Assembly: GCA_020853395.1 (NCBI GenBank)
Contig: JADYYY010000004.1
Span: forward strand, 80,815-144,814
DNA: 64,000 nucleotides
Source of the DNA: Acidobacteriota bacterium
Lineage (GTDB): Bacteria; Acidobacteriota; Vicinamibacteria; Vicinamibacterales; SCN-69-37
Direction: 5' to 3'
Position 1 is the first letter of the stretch. Every line of letters begins with the position of its first letter. Of the stretch, positions 28,953 to 37,870 are shown in pieces. The translations under genes and the position numbers were made by a program. The notes beneath the pieces were generated by a model, which worked only from the letters and a program-made list of their open reading frames with translations, had not been told where the DNA came from and did not search any database.

Positions 28953-30041
28953 ATGGCCGCCGTGGACGGACTCTCGAGTCGTCGACGTCTCTCGACGCTC
29001 GTTGCCGATCCACGGTTTCCTGCCCAGTTCGGGTCCATCCTCCAGCATTTCTACGACCAGTATCACGAGGCGCTGGCCAACGCAGGGCTGCCGCGCGATC
29101 GGGCCGACGACCTCTGGTGCACGTTCATCGAGCAACTGGAGGCGCAGATCGAATCACCGTTCGTGTTCGAGCCCTATCACGGGCAGATCACCGCGCCGTT
29201 CGACCACTATCGATTCGGCCTCGAGTTCCTCCGCCCTCTCGTCGATCGCTCGCGTTCCTCCGTTCGCGGGCTCCCCGAGCTCGACCGGATCGCCGCTCAG
29301 CTCGCGGCCGGCGAGAACGTCATCCTGCTCGCCAACCATCAGACCGAAGGCGATCCGCAGGCCATCAGCCTCCTGCTCGAGGACACCTATCCGGCCATCG
29401 CGCGCGACATGATCTTCGTCGCGGGCGAACGCGTCACGACGGACCCTCTCGCGGTGCCGTTCAGCATGGGCCGGAACCTGCTCTGCATCTACTCGAAGCG
29501 GTACATCGAGCATCCGCCCGATCGCAAAGCGATCAAGCAACGCCACAACCAGAAGACGATGGAGCGGATGCGAGAGCTGCTGGGCGCGGGCGGACGGTGC
29601 GTCTACGCGGCGCCGAGCGGCGGCCGCGACCGCATGACCGCCGGCGCCATCGAGATCGCGCCGTTCGATCCCCAGAGCATCGAAATGTACTTCCTGATGG
29701 CGCGGCGGGCGCACCGGCCGTCCCATTTCTACCCGATGGCGCTCGCGACCTACGATTTCCTCCCGCCTCCCGAGAGCATTCAGATCGAGCTTGGCGAAGC
29801 TCGCCACATCCGGCGCGCCGGCATTCACCTGGCGATTGGCCCCGAGATCGACATGGAGCACATCGGCGATGCCGCGCTGGACAAGCACGCGCGGCGGACG
29901 GCGCGGGCCGAGCACATCTGGCGCGCGGTCCGGGAGGAGTATCGACAGATCGTCGCGCCGGCGGCCATGGGACGCGACGGCGATGTGACCGCTGCTGGCG
30001 CCAGCGGCGCGCTCCAGGAGCGCCCGGACGATTCAGGATGA
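28953..30041 (+). CDS. Soluble plastid-type glycerol-3-phosphate acyltransferase (ATS1-like)
   Basis: Acyltransferase of 362 residues that puts the first acyl chain on glycerol-3-phosphate. It resembles the soluble chloroplast enzyme ATS1 rather than bacterial PlsB or PlsY. It has an N-terminal helical part, the catalytic NHQTEGDP (128-135), then IFVAGERVTTDPLAVPFSMGRNLLCIYSKRYI and the substrate motif PSGGRDR (about 221). All of these are in the same order as in plant GPAT. No membrane helix is seen. ATG 28953 is used; no strong ribosome site precedes it. The 3' end overlaps the convergent nnrS gene by 9 bases. Related enzymes are known from Chlamydiae and some other bacteria. Confidence 0.87.
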   Translation: MAAVDGLSSRRRLSTLVADPRFPAQFGSILQHFYDQYHEALANAGLPRDRADDLWCTFIEQLEAQIESPFVFEPYHGQITAPFDHYRFGLEFLRPLVDRSRSSVRGLPELDRIAAQLAAGENVILLANHQTEGDPQAISLLLEDTYPAIARDMIFVAGERVTTDPLAVPFSMGRNLLCIYSKRYIEHPPDRKAIKQRHNQKTMERMRELLGAGGRCVYAAPSGGRDRMTAGAIEIAPFDPQSIEMYFLMARRAHRPSHFYPMALATYDFLPPPESIQIELGEARHIRRAGIHLAIGPEIDMEHIGDAALDKHARRTARAEHIWRAVREEYRQIVAPAAMGRDGDVTAAGASGALQERPDDSG

Positions 30042-31358
30042 ACGCGGCGCCGCGCCGTGCGCGCAGCCGATTGCCGGCGACGCCATCGTCGCAGCCATGT
30101 TGACGGCGAAGAGCACGATCGCCGAGAGCTCGAGGATGCCGGACGACGGCAGGACGGCCCAGGCCCAGGCCGCATCGCGCTGGTAGGCGACGACCTCACT
30201 CGTGACCCGGACGAGGCAGCCGGCGTTCAGGAGCAGCAGCCCCGCGAACATGACCCGCGGGCTCCAGAGCACACGCGTCGCGAATGCCGGCAGCACGCGC
30301 TGCCCGATCGAGAACACCATCGTGGACACGAACCCCACGGTGAACGCATGTCGCGACGCGCCCCAGATGCCGCCCGAGACATCCCAGACGCTCGCCGCGA
30401 TCCCGAGCAGGCTCGCGGCGATCAGCCAGCCGTACGCGACGCGCACGAACGACGGGAACGAGCGGTGCACGCCGCGCGTCCTGGCCGCCTCGATCGGACG
30501 CTCCACGAGGCGAAGCGCGGCGACAGCGAGACCGGCGCCGGCGGCGAGCAGCGTGGCCGCGGCAAGCATCGAGTCCGCGATCGCCAGAGCGATACCCGAC
30601 CAGGTCACGAACAAGCCGGCGAAGAGCAGCGCGAACATGGGCGGGCGCGTTCCGAGAAACATCGGCAGCCAGCGGGCGCTGAATCCCCAGATGAAGGGGG
30701 CGAGGAAGCCCCACGTCGCCAGCACCAGCACGCGCTGTCCCGCGCCGTGTGGCATCGCGGCGGACGTTCCCCAGCGGGCCACGTACACGGTCGCGGCAAC
30801 GTTGGCGACGAGCGTCAGGCCGAATCCGGCCGTCGCGACGATGACCACCCGAACCCACGGTGCGAGGCGGCCGTCGCCGCCACCCGGCGGGCGATGCGAG
30901 GACACGAGGTGAACGAAGATCAGGAAGGCCGCGAGCTCCATCGCGGCGGACGCGGGCAGCAACGCTCGCCACTGCCAGCCGTACGCCGTCGCCAGCCAGC
31001 GCATCGTCACACCAGCAGTCCACAGCGCCCAGGCCGTCCAGCCGAGATGGATGACGGTGCGGAGGCCATCTCGAACCCTCGGAACTGAATAGAGACCGAT
31101 GCCGAGGATGAACGTCCCGACCCAGCCGAAGATCTGCGCGTGGCCGTGGGCCTGGAGCTGGGCAGCGGACACGAGCGACACGCTCTGTCGCGCGCTGACC
31201 TGCAGCAGGCTGATCACGCCGAAGAGCGTGCCCGGCAGCAGCATGAAGAACACGCCGACTGCGACGTAGGCGACGAGCAACCGCGCCTGTGCGGTTTCCC
31301 TTGCCAGCGCCGACGATGACGCGCGGATGGAGGCGGAGCGGGCGACGAGAGACGGCAT
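30033..31358 (-). CDS. nnrS: NnrS-family membrane protein
   Basis: Integral membrane protein of 441 residues with about 12 helices, of the NnrS family of haem- and copper-containing proteins linked to protection from nitric oxide and NO-derived iron complexes. The motif LQAHGHAQIFGWVGTFILGIGLYSVPR (about 67-93) and the later FVSTMVFSIGQRVLPAF with conserved His/Arg residues are typical. The gene is convergent with the GPAT gene and its stop lies within that gene's last codons. NnrS fits the nitrate/nitrite theme of the window; no Crp/Fnr palindrome was found directly upstream. Confidence 0.88.
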   Translation of the reverse strand: MPSLVARSASIRASSSALARETAQARLLVAYVAVGVFFMLLPGTLFGVISLLQVSARQSVSLVSAAQLQAHGHAQIFGWVGTFILGIGLYSVPRVRDGLRTVIHLGWTAWALWTAGVTMRWLATAYGWQWRALLPASAAMELAAFLIFVHLVSSHRPPGGGDGRLAPWVRVVIVATAGFGLTLVANVAATVYVARWGTSAAMPHGAGQRVLVLATWGFLAPFIWGFSARWLPMFLGTRPPMFALLFAGLFVTWSGIALAIADSMLAAATLLAAGAGLAVAALRLVERPIEAARTRGVHRSFPSFVRVAYGWLIAASLLGIAASVWDVSGGIWGASRHAFTVGFVSTMVFSIGQRVLPAFATRVLWSPRVMFAGLLLLNAGCLVRVTSEVVAYQRDAAWAWAVLPSSGILELSAIVLFAVNMAATMASPAIGCAHGAAPRSS

Positions 31359-31567
31359 GTGTCAGGTCCAGGATGGCCGGTCGAGCGGACGATCGCACGT
31401 GCCGGCGCGCCGGAATGGCGCCGCCGCTGACCGGCACTCACGTCGCGTCGATGGCGTCCACGATCAGGATCCTCCGCGGCCGAGTGCCGGTCGTTGCTGG
31501 AGGACAAACCCGCGATCTTCGGCGACAGGTGCCGATAGATCGGATGCGGCAGGAGGCCGCCACCTGC

Positions 31568-32698
31568 ATGAAACCGCTCACGTCGTCACGTTCTCGCCAG
31601 CCGGCTGCCATCGGCGTGCTGCTCGTCTTCGCCATCGGCCGCCCTGCGCTCGCCCAACGCGAGATCGACACGCGAGCGGTGACGGCCGTCACCGTCGTCA
31701 CGGCCACGGATCTCGAGCGGCTGCCGACGTGCGGCAGGGTCCTGGCCGATCTGGTCGTGCCACCGACGCCAGCCCTCGACATGACGAACGGTGAGCTGCC
31801 GATCGAGCGCCCGGCTCAGCCCGTTCGTGGGGCGTCGCTCCTGGATGGCATCACGCTGCGGTTCGGCGACGGCCCTGCGCAGCCGGCCGGAGCGCCCTTC
31901 TGCGTCGAGAGCCTCGACGTGCTGAAACAGCCCCTGACGTTTCTCCGCGACGAGCTGCCGATCGGCACGATCCGCCTGACGCCCACGTCGCGTCCGGCGC
32001 GTCCGTTCGCGGCGCCTGCGGACGCGGCGTCGCCGTACTTGATGTCGCCGGTCTTGTTGCCCGGCGAAGTACAGGTGATTCGCGGGCCGTTCTCGGGGCC
32101 GTCCGTCGTCGAGGTCAACGGCGTCGAAGGTGTGGTCCTCGCGCAGACGCCGAGAGCGCTCTACTGGATGCTGCCGCCGAATGCGCCGGCGGGACCGGTG
32201 ACCGTCACGATGCGGAACGGCGACAACGGCGCGGCGTTCTCCGAGTTCGCGCTTGGCATCAGCATGTCGGCCGACCAGCTCCACCTGCTGCGCGGGCAGT
32301 CCACCGGCTTGCGCGTGACGGTGTACGGCCCCGACCAGATGCCCGCGTCCGCCTGGACGGCGGGGGAGGTCTCCGAGACGGTCGACCTGGCCAAAGTGCG
32401 GCAAATGTTCGGCGACTTCAAGGCCCCGCGACCTGGAGAGCCTGGCGTGCTGTTCTTCCGTGTCGACAACGTATCCCGAGGGACGGTCTCCATGTCGCCG
32501 TCGAAAGACCAGTCCTACGCGACGCGGCTCACGCGCACGGACTTCGCCAGCGGGCCGTACACCTACGCGGGACGTCTCCAGTCGAAGAACACCGGCACGT
32601 TCTCCATCAACGCGCTGGTCGTCGGGTTCTTCGCCCCGATCGCCGGCCGGCCGCTCGCCGGCACCACCGCAGAAGGCAGCGTGCAGGGCAATCGCTGA
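31568..32698 (+). CDS. Secreted protein with TonB-plug-like start, unknown function
   Basis: Exported protein of 376 residues with a signal peptide (MKPLTSSRSRQPAAIGVLLV... cleaved near ALA-Q, about 30). Just after it, AVTVVTATDLERLPT resembles the start of TonB-receptor plug domains, but no barrel follows. A middle part (about 160-215: GEVQVIRGPFSGPSVVEVNG, LYWMLPPNAPAGPVTVTMRNGD) resembles an IPT/TIG-type fold used in surface proteins. AGGAGG lies 11 bases before ATG 31568; the longer frame from 31289 is not supported. I do not recognise a specific family. Confidence 0.6.
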   Translation: MKPLTSSRSRQPAAIGVLLVFAIGRPALAQREIDTRAVTAVTVVTATDLERLPTCGRVLADLVVPPTPALDMTNGELPIERPAQPVRGASLLDGITLRFGDGPAQPAGAPFCVESLDVLKQPLTFLRDELPIGTIRLTPTSRPARPFAAPADAASPYLMSPVLLPGEVQVIRGPFSGPSVVEVNGVEGVVLAQTPRALYWMLPPNAPAGPVTVTMRNGDNGAAFSEFALGISMSADQLHLLRGQSTGLRVTVYGPDQMPASAWTAGEVSETVDLAKVRQMFGDFKAPRPGEPGVLFFRVDNVSRGTVSMSPSKDQSYATRLTRTDFASGPYTYAGRLQSKNTGTFSINALVVGFFAPIAGRPLAGTTAEGSVQGNR

Positions 32699-32810
32699 CG
32701 GCCGTCGACGCACCCGTGCACGGATCGCACGCCTGCTTCGGACGTGCGGCCCTGCCGCCGCACGCCACACGCTGGGGCGCGTCCGAGCGACGCGCGCGTC
32801 AATCCGAGAT

Positions 32811-32816
32811 TATGAT
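32811..32816 (+). promoter_or_regulatory. -10 box directly upstream of fabG
   Basis: TATGAT ends 8 bases before the fabG ATG (32825), so the transcript should start at or within a few bases of the start codon. No Shine-Dalgarno sequence is present. Confidence 0.55.
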
Positions 32817-32824
32817 CGCGTGTC

Positions 32825-33571
32825 ATGACGGCTCTGGATCCGCCGCCGCTGGCCGGTCGCGTCGCGCTCGTCACCGGTGGAAGCCGCGGCATCGGGCGTG
32901 CGATCGCGATCGCGCTCGCGAACGCCGGTGCCGACGTCGCACTGAGCTTCCGTGAGCGCCACGCCGACGCCGTCGAGGTGCAACGGGCGATCGAAGCGCT
33001 GGGCCGCCGGGCGATGGCGGTGCGCGCCGATCTCTCGCAAGGCAGCGAGGCGAGCGCGCTGGTTGCGGAGGTCACCTCCACGCTCGGCAGCGTGTCGGTG
33101 CTGATCAACAACGCGGGCATCACGCGGCCGCGGCCGCTCGAGTCGATCACGGATCAGGACTGGCACGACCTGATCGCGGCGAATCTCACCTCGGTGTTCC
33201 TCGTCACGCAACGCGTCGTGCCCGCCATGCGCCTGGAGCGCTGGGGGCGCATCGTCAATCTCTCGTCCGTCGCCGCTCAGCTCGGAGGCGTCGTGGGCCC
33301 GCACTACGCGGCGTCGAAGGCCGGCATTCTCGGCCTGACGCACTCGTACGCCGCGCTGCTCGCGAAAGACGGCATCACGGTGAACGCGATCGCGCCAGCG
33401 CTCATCGCGACCGAGATGGTGACGAACAACCCGCGCGCTCGCGCTGACCTCGTTCCCGTCGGCCGCTTCGGCACACCGGACGAAGTCGCCGACGTCGCCG
33501 TCCTGCTGGCGACCAACGGCTACATCACCGGCCAGACGATCAACGTCAACGGCGGGTGGTACATGAGCTGA
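32825..33571 (+). CDS. fabG: 3-oxoacyl-ACP reductase (short-chain dehydrogenase)
   Basis: NAD(P)H-dependent short-chain dehydrogenase of 248 residues, of the FabG type that reduces 3-oxoacyl-ACP in fatty acid synthesis. Motifs are the cofactor loop GGSRGIGRA (about 17-25), INNAG (about 95-99), the catalytic Ser in LSSVAAQ (about 144), Tyr-x3-Lys in YAASKAG (about 161-165), and VNGGWYM at the C-terminus. The closest function is FabG, but many SDRs look alike and there are no other fab genes beside it. The gene has a TATGAT 8 bases upstream and no ribosome site, so it is probably leaderless. Confidence 0.83.
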   Translation: MTALDPPPLAGRVALVTGGSRGIGRAIAIALANAGADVALSFRERHADAVEVQRAIEALGRRAMAVRADLSQGSEASALVAEVTSTLGSVSVLINNAGITRPRPLESITDQDWHDLIAANLTSVFLVTQRVVPAMRLERWGRIVNLSSVAAQLGGVVGPHYAASKAGILGLTHSYAALLAKDGITVNAIAPALIATEMVTNNPRARADLVPVGRFGTPDEVADVAVLLATNGYITGQTINVNGGWYMS

Positions 33572-33572
33572 C

Positions 33573-33618
33573 GGACCATGGGACCCGGACGAAGGACCGG
33601 GCCCGAGGACCGAGGACC
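33573..33618 (+). repeat. GGACC-rich degenerate repeat before pyrE
   Basis: Five copies of GGACC (33573, 33581, 33594, 33607, 33614) within 46 bases, in the gap between fabG and pyrE. It is a low-complexity spacer with strong purine bias on the plus strand; a function is not evident. Confidence 0.4.
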
Positions 33619-33625
33619 ATCACTT

Positions 33626-34195
33626 ATGCATCACGATCAGGTGCTCTCCGTATTCCGCGACTCCGGCGCCCTGCTGGAAGGACACTTCAAGCTCACGTCG
33701 GGCCTGCACAGCTCCGGGTACCTGCAGTGCGCGCTCGTTCTCCAGCATCCCGCGCACGCCGAACGTCTCGGCGCGGCGCTCGCCGCGCATTTCGACGGCG
33801 CCAGCGCCACCGCGGTGCTTTCGCCAGCCTTGGGCGGTCTCATCATCGGGCACGAGATCGCGCGCGCGCTCGGCGTCCGTGCGCTCTTCGCCGAACGGGT
33901 GGACGGCAAACTGGCCCTCCGGCGCGGCTTCACCCTCTCGTCCAGCGACCGCGTGCTCGTCGTCGAAGACGTCGTCACGACCGGCGGATCCACGCGCGAG
34001 ACCATCGCGGTCGCCGAAGCCGCCGGCGCGGCCGTCGTGGGCGCCGGGTCGATCGTCGATCGCAGCGGCGGGCAGTCCGCGCTCGGTGTCCGCCACGTCT
34101 CGCTGCTCACGCTCACGCTCCCGACGTACGAACCCGCGATCTGCCCGCTCTGCGCAGCCGGCACGCCAGCCGTGAAACCCGGATCCAGAACGTAG
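33626..34195 (+). CDS. pyrE: Orotate phosphoribosyltransferase
   Basis: OPRT of 189 residues, adding ribose-5-phosphate from PRPP to orotate to give OMP. Signatures are GHFKLTSGLHSSGYLQCALVLQ, SPALGGLIIGHEIAR, and the PRPP loop VLVVEDVVTTGGST (about 112-125). The C-terminus ends in CPLCAAGTPAVKPGS, an extension with a zinc-ribbon-like Cys pair that is also present in the second PRTase at 56012. The start at ATG 33626 places the family N-terminus correctly; the longer frame covers the GGACC repeat. It is apart from the main pyr genes at 55-64 kb. Confidence 0.92.
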   Translation: MHHDQVLSVFRDSGALLEGHFKLTSGLHSSGYLQCALVLQHPAHAERLGAALAAHFDGASATAVLSPALGGLIIGHEIARALGVRALFAERVDGKLALRRGFTLSSSDRVLVVEDVVTTGGSTRETIAVAEAAGAAVVGAGSIVDRSGGQSALGVRHVSLLTLTLPTYEPAICPLCAAGTPAVKPGSRT

Positions 34196-34271
34196 ACGCG
34201 GCACCACGATCGCGCCGGCACCTTCGGGATTCCTGGAACCGTCCAGCCCGCATACGCCGCTGCGAACCGCC

Positions 34272-35015
34272 ATGCGCACGCTGAAGTTGACGGTGGCCTA
34301 CGACGGCACGAACTACGTCGGCTGGCAACGCCAGGTGAACGGCATCTCGGTGCAACAGATGATCGAAGACGCCTTTGCTCCGCTGGCCGGCACGACGCCC
34401 GGCCCCGGCGTCGCCGGCGCGGGGCGCACCGATGCCGGCGTCCACGCCGCCGCGCAGGTCGCGAGCGTGAACGTGGACTTCGATCACCCGGCCGACGCCG
34501 TGCTGCGCGCGCTCAACGTGCGGCTGCCGCCGGACATCCGCGTCATGTCGGTCGAGGAGGCGCCGCTCGGGTTTCACGCGCGCTTTCACGCGCGCGGCAA
34601 AGCGTACCGCTACCGGGTCGTGACGACGTCGATCCTGTCGCCGTTCGATCGGCTGTTCGTCTCTCACGCGCCGGGAACACGCGACGTGGACGCGATGCGC
34701 GAGGGGGCCAGGCTGCTCGTCGGGCGTCACGACTTCGCGTCGTTCCAAGCGCGCGGGTCGGCGCCGCAGCACACGGTCCGCGACATCGAACGGCTCGACG
34801 TCGACGCTCGGCCCGACGAGATCGTCTTCGACATCACCGGCAACGGCTTCCTGCGCCACATGGCGCGAACCCTGGTCGGCACGCTGATGGAGGTCGGCGA
34901 GGGCCTCAGGCCTCCAGCTTCCATGCGGGCCGTGCTCGCCGCGCGCGACCGGCGCGCGGCCGGCAGAACGATGCCGGCGAGCGGCCTGACGCTCATGGCG
35001 GTGCGGTACCGGTGA
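34272..35015 (+). CDS. truA: tRNA pseudouridine(38-40) synthase
   Basis: TruA, 247 residues, converts uridines 38-40 in the anticodon arm of tRNAs to pseudouridine. It has the N-terminal LKLTVAYDGTNYVGWQRQ, the catalytic Asp54 in GRTDAGVHA, YRYRVVT (about 116-122), and the C-terminal GNGFLRHMARTLVGTLMEVG. It is full length for the family. It starts at ATG 34272, 76 bases after pyrE, in a run of same-strand housekeeping genes. Confidence 0.96.
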   Translation: MRTLKLTVAYDGTNYVGWQRQVNGISVQQMIEDAFAPLAGTTPGPGVAGAGRTDAGVHAAAQVASVNVDFDHPADAVLRALNVRLPPDIRVMSVEEAPLGFHARFHARGKAYRYRVVTTSILSPFDRLFVSHAPGTRDVDAMREGARLLVGRHDFASFQARGSAPQHTVRDIERLDVDARPDEIVFDITGNGFLRHMARTLVGTLMEVGEGLRPPASMRAVLAARDRRAAGRTMPASGLTLMAVRYR

Positions 35016-35050
35016 GCCGGGCGACGACCCCATTTCCGCCCGATAACTGC

Positions 35051-35056
35051 TAAGAT
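35051..35056 (+). promoter_or_regulatory. -10 box directly upstream of uppS
   Basis: TAAGAT, ending 12 bases before ATG 35069, predicts a leader of only about five bases for uppS and the genes behind it. Confidence 0.45.
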
Positions 35057-35068
35057 CCTGGCCGAGAA

Positions 35069-35857
35069 ATGCCGCTACCGGAGATGATCGCCGCGGTGTC
35101 GCCGGGATCGAAGGAGGAGGCGCTCCTCCGGCGCCTGGACTTCGACCGCCTCCCGAGGCACATCGCGATCATCATGGACGGCAACGGCCGCTGGGCCGAG
35201 AGCCGCCACCTGCCCCGCGTGGAAGGGCACCGCGCCGGCATCGACGCCGTCCGGTCCACCGTCGAGACGTCGGCGCGTCTGGGCATCGCGGTTCTCACGC
35301 TCTACGCGTTCTCCGTCGAGAACTGGAAGCGCCCGGACACCGAGATCTCGGCGCTCATGAGCCTGCTCAAGCAGTACCTGAGGCTGGAGCTCAGAACGCT
35401 GCTCAGGAACAACATCCGGTTCCACGTCATCGGCCAGCGGGATCGGCTGGATCCCGACGTGCGCGACGAGCTGGCGGACGCCGAGGCGCGCACCGCGGGG
35501 AACACCGGCATGCTGTTCAACATCGCGTTGAGCTACGGCGGCCGCGCGGAAATCGTCGACGCAGCGCGGCGCGCGATTCGCGACGGCATCGATCCGGACG
35601 CGCTCGACGAAGCCGCGTTCAGCGCGCGGCTCTACACCGCCGGTCAGCCGGATCCGGATCTGCTGATCCGCACGAGCGGCGAGATGCGGGTCAGCAACTT
35701 CCTCCTCTGGCAGATCGCCTACGCCGAGATCTGGGTGACCGACGCGCTCTGGCCGGATTTCCGTACGCAGCACCTGCTCGCCGCCGTCCTCGACTACCAG
35801 AAGCGCGACCGGCGCTACGGCGCGATCCCGCCCGCTGTCGGAGCGGGGAAGCAGTAG
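35069..35857 (+). CDS. uppS: Undecaprenyl diphosphate synthase (cis-prenyltransferase)
   Basis: UppS, 262 residues, elongates farnesyl diphosphate with isopentenyl units to the C55 lipid carrier for cell wall synthesis. Family motifs are IAIIMDGNGRWAESR (about 31-45) with the catalytic Asp, HRAGIDAVR, LTLYAFSVENWKRP, NIALSYGGRAEI, and DLLIRTSGEMRVSNFLLWQIAYAEIW with the C-terminal Arg/Glu set. About 28 residues precede the conserved region. It heads the run uppS-cdsA-dxr-rseP found in many bacteria and is probably leaderless. Confidence 0.96.
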   Translation: MPLPEMIAAVSPGSKEEALLRRLDFDRLPRHIAIIMDGNGRWAESRHLPRVEGHRAGIDAVRSTVETSARLGIAVLTLYAFSVENWKRPDTEISALMSLLKQYLRLELRTLLRNNIRFHVIGQRDRLDPDVRDELADAEARTAGNTGMLFNIALSYGGRAEIVDAARRAIRDGIDPDALDEAAFSARLYTAGQPDPDLLIRTSGEMRVSNFLLWQIAYAEIWVTDALWPDFRTQHLLAAVLDYQKRDRRYGAIPPAVGAGKQ

Positions 35858-35870
35858 AGTCGCGTCGGCA

Positions 35871-36671
35871 ATGACAAGGGTCGCTTCCGCGCTGGTTCTC
35901 GGCGCTGTCGTTGGACTCACGCTCTGGGTGCTGCCGCCCTGGGCCACTGCCGTGCTGGCGTGCGCGGCGGCCGTCGTCGCCGGCCTGGAGATCGCGGGAC
36001 TGTCCGCGCGCGCCGAGGCGGCCGTGCCGGCGGCGTTTCTCTCGACCGGCGCGGCGGCGTTGCTCCTGGCCGTGGCGGCGACGAGCCGGCACGCGCCGGC
36101 GGCGGACGCACCCGTGGCCGTCCTGCTCGCGCTCGTCGTGGGCGGCGGTGCCGTCGCGCTGACGCTCGGACCGCCGTCCCACGCGACGCTGACACGAGCT
36201 GCCGTCCTCGTCATGGCGCCCGTGTACGTCGGGGCGCCGCTCGGCGCGCTCGTCTGGGTGCAATGGGCGATGGGACCCGCCGCGACGACCTGGCTCGTCG
36301 CCACGCTGGCGGCCAGCGACATCACGCAGTACTACGTCGGACGCCGCTTCGGGCGCACGCGCCTGGCGCCCGCCGTCAGCCCGGCCAAGACCAACGAAGG
36401 CGCGATCGGCGGCGTGTCGGCCGCGACGATCGCCGGGGTCGTCCTGGGACCGCTGTGCGTCGGCACATCGCCGCTCATGGGCGGCCTGGTCGCGCTGGTG
36501 GTGGCGATGTTCGGGATCGCCGGAGACCTGTTCGAATCGCTGCTCAAGCGCAGCGCCGGCGCGAAGGACGCGTCCGCGCTCATCCCCGGACATGGCGGCG
36601 TGCTCGATCGGCTCGACAGCTATCTCTTCGCTGCCCCGGTCTTCTTCCTTTTCCTCCGCTACGTCATCTGA
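35871..36671 (+). CDS. cdsA: Phosphatidate cytidylyltransferase
   Basis: CdsA, 266 residues, integral membrane enzyme that makes CDP-diacylglycerol from phosphatidate and CTP. About eight hydrophobic helices are seen. The CDS signature sits at the C-terminal end: GDLFESLLKRSAGAKDASALIPGHGGVLDRLDS (about 221-253), with the metal-binding Asp residues. SPAKTNEGAIGG earlier is also typical. It follows uppS by 13 bases and precedes dxr by 17. Confidence 0.94.
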   Translation: MTRVASALVLGAVVGLTLWVLPPWATAVLACAAAVVAGLEIAGLSARAEAAVPAAFLSTGAAALLLAVAATSRHAPAADAPVAVLLALVVGGGAVALTLGPPSHATLTRAAVLVMAPVYVGAPLGALVWVQWAMGPAATTWLVATLAASDITQYYVGRRFGRTRLAPAVSPAKTNEGAIGGVSAATIAGVVLGPLCVGTSPLMGGLVALVVAMFGIAGDLFESLLKRSAGAKDASALIPGHGGVLDRLDSYLFAAPVFFLFLRYVI

Positions 36672-36688
36672 CGGACGCCGGCCGCCGC

Positions 36689-37864
36689 ATGAAGCGCATC
36701 GCCATTCTTGGTTCGACCGGCTCCATCGGCCAGAGCGCGCTCGCCGTCGTGGCGGCCCATCCCGATCGCCTGCAGGTCGTGACGCTGGCCGCCGGCGAAA
36801 ACGCTTCGCTGCTCGCCGAACAGGCGGCAGCGTTTCGCCCGGCCGCCCTCGGCGTCGCCACCGAGGCCGCGCTCGTCGATCTCGAGGAGCGGCTGGCGCC
36901 GGACTCCGGCGTCGAGATCCTTCCGCCGGGACGCGAAGGGCTCATCGCCGCGGCGACGCACCCCGACGTCGATCTCGTGCTGTGCGCCTCGTCCGGCACG
37001 GCCGGCTTGGAGGCGGCGCTCGCCGCGATCGAAGCCGGCAAAGCGCTCGCCCTCGCGAACAAGGAAGTGCTCGTCATGGCCGGCGCGGTGATGGTTCAGG
37101 CCGCCCTGCGGCGCGGCGTCGCCATCCTCCCGGTCGACAGCGAGCACAACGCCATCCACCAGTGTCTGGACGGACGCAACCTGTCGGACGTGCGGCGGCT
37201 GATTCTGACGGCCTCCGGCGGGCCGTTCCGCACGCTGCCGACGAGCGCCCTCGCCAGGGTGACGTTCGAGGACGCGCTGCGCCATCCGACCTGGCGGATG
37301 GGACGCAAGATCACGATCGACTCGGCGACGCTCATGAACAAGGGCCTGGAGGTCATCGAGGCGCGCTGGCTGTTCGGGACGCCGGCGCGGGCGATCGACG
37401 TGGTCGTGCACCCGCAGTCCGTCGTGCACTCGATGGTCGAGTTCCGCGACGGGTCGGTGCTCGCGCAGCTCGGCGTCACCGACATGCGACTGCCCATCCA
37501 GTACGCCTTCTCGTATCCCGAGCGCTGGTCGGCGCCGCTGCCTCCGCTCGACCTCACGCGGCTCGGCGCGCTGGAATTCGCGCCGCCCGATCTCGATCGC
37601 TTTCCCTGTCTCCGCCTCGCCTACGCGGCGCTCGAACACGGCGGCGTGGCGCCCGTGGTCTTGAACGCGGCCAACGAGATGGCGGTGGAGGCGTTCCTCG
37701 CCGGCGGGATCAGCTTCCCCATGATTCCCGCGGTCATCGAGCGAGCGCTCGACGCCGCGGGCCGCCAGACGGGCGAGTTGCGGTCGATCGCCGAGATCCG
37801 CGAGGCCGACGCGTGGGCCCGCGAATACTCGGCCGAAACCATCAGTACGCTACCATCGTCGTAG
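36689..37864 (+). CDS. dxr: 1-deoxy-D-xylulose-5-phosphate reductoisomerase
   Basis: Dxr, 391 residues, commits DXP to MEP in the non-mevalonate isoprenoid pathway using NADPH and a divalent metal. Motifs are the nucleotide loop ILGSTGSIGQSAL (6-18), ALANKE (about 112-117), metal ligands in PVDSEHNAIHQC, ASGGPFRT, TWRMGRKITIDSATLMNKGLE, and NAANEMAVEAFL. Start ATG 36689 is 17 bases after cdsA; the longer frame from 35960 lies inside cdsA. Together with uppS it supplies isoprenoid carrier lipids. Confidence 0.96.
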   Translation: MKRIAILGSTGSIGQSALAVVAAHPDRLQVVTLAAGENASLLAEQAAAFRPAALGVATEAALVDLEERLAPDSGVEILPPGREGLIAAATHPDVDLVLCASSGTAGLEAALAAIEAGKALALANKEVLVMAGAVMVQAALRRGVAILPVDSEHNAIHQCLDGRNLSDVRRLILTASGGPFRTLPTSALARVTFEDALRHPTWRMGRKITIDSATLMNKGLEVIEARWLFGTPARAIDVVVHPQSVVHSMVEFRDGSVLAQLGVTDMRLPIQYAFSYPERWSAPLPPLDLTRLGALEFAPPDLDRFPCLRLAYAALEHGGVAPVVLNAANEMAVEAFLAGGISFPMIPAVIERALDAAGRQTGELRSIAEIREADAWAREYSAETISTLPSS

Positions 37865-37870
37865 GATCCG

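Noticed and set aside
31678..31693. GGTGACGGCCGTCACC palindrome resembling the Crp/Fnr operators
   Set aside because: It lies inside the coding sequence of the secreted protein (Val-Thr-Ala-Val-Thr codons) and lacks the TATGAC form and a nearby -10 box.
32811..32827. TATGAT and TCATGA around the fabG start as a possible operator
   Set aside because: The spacing between half-sites differs from the N4 of the other sites, and TATGAT is better explained as the -10 box.
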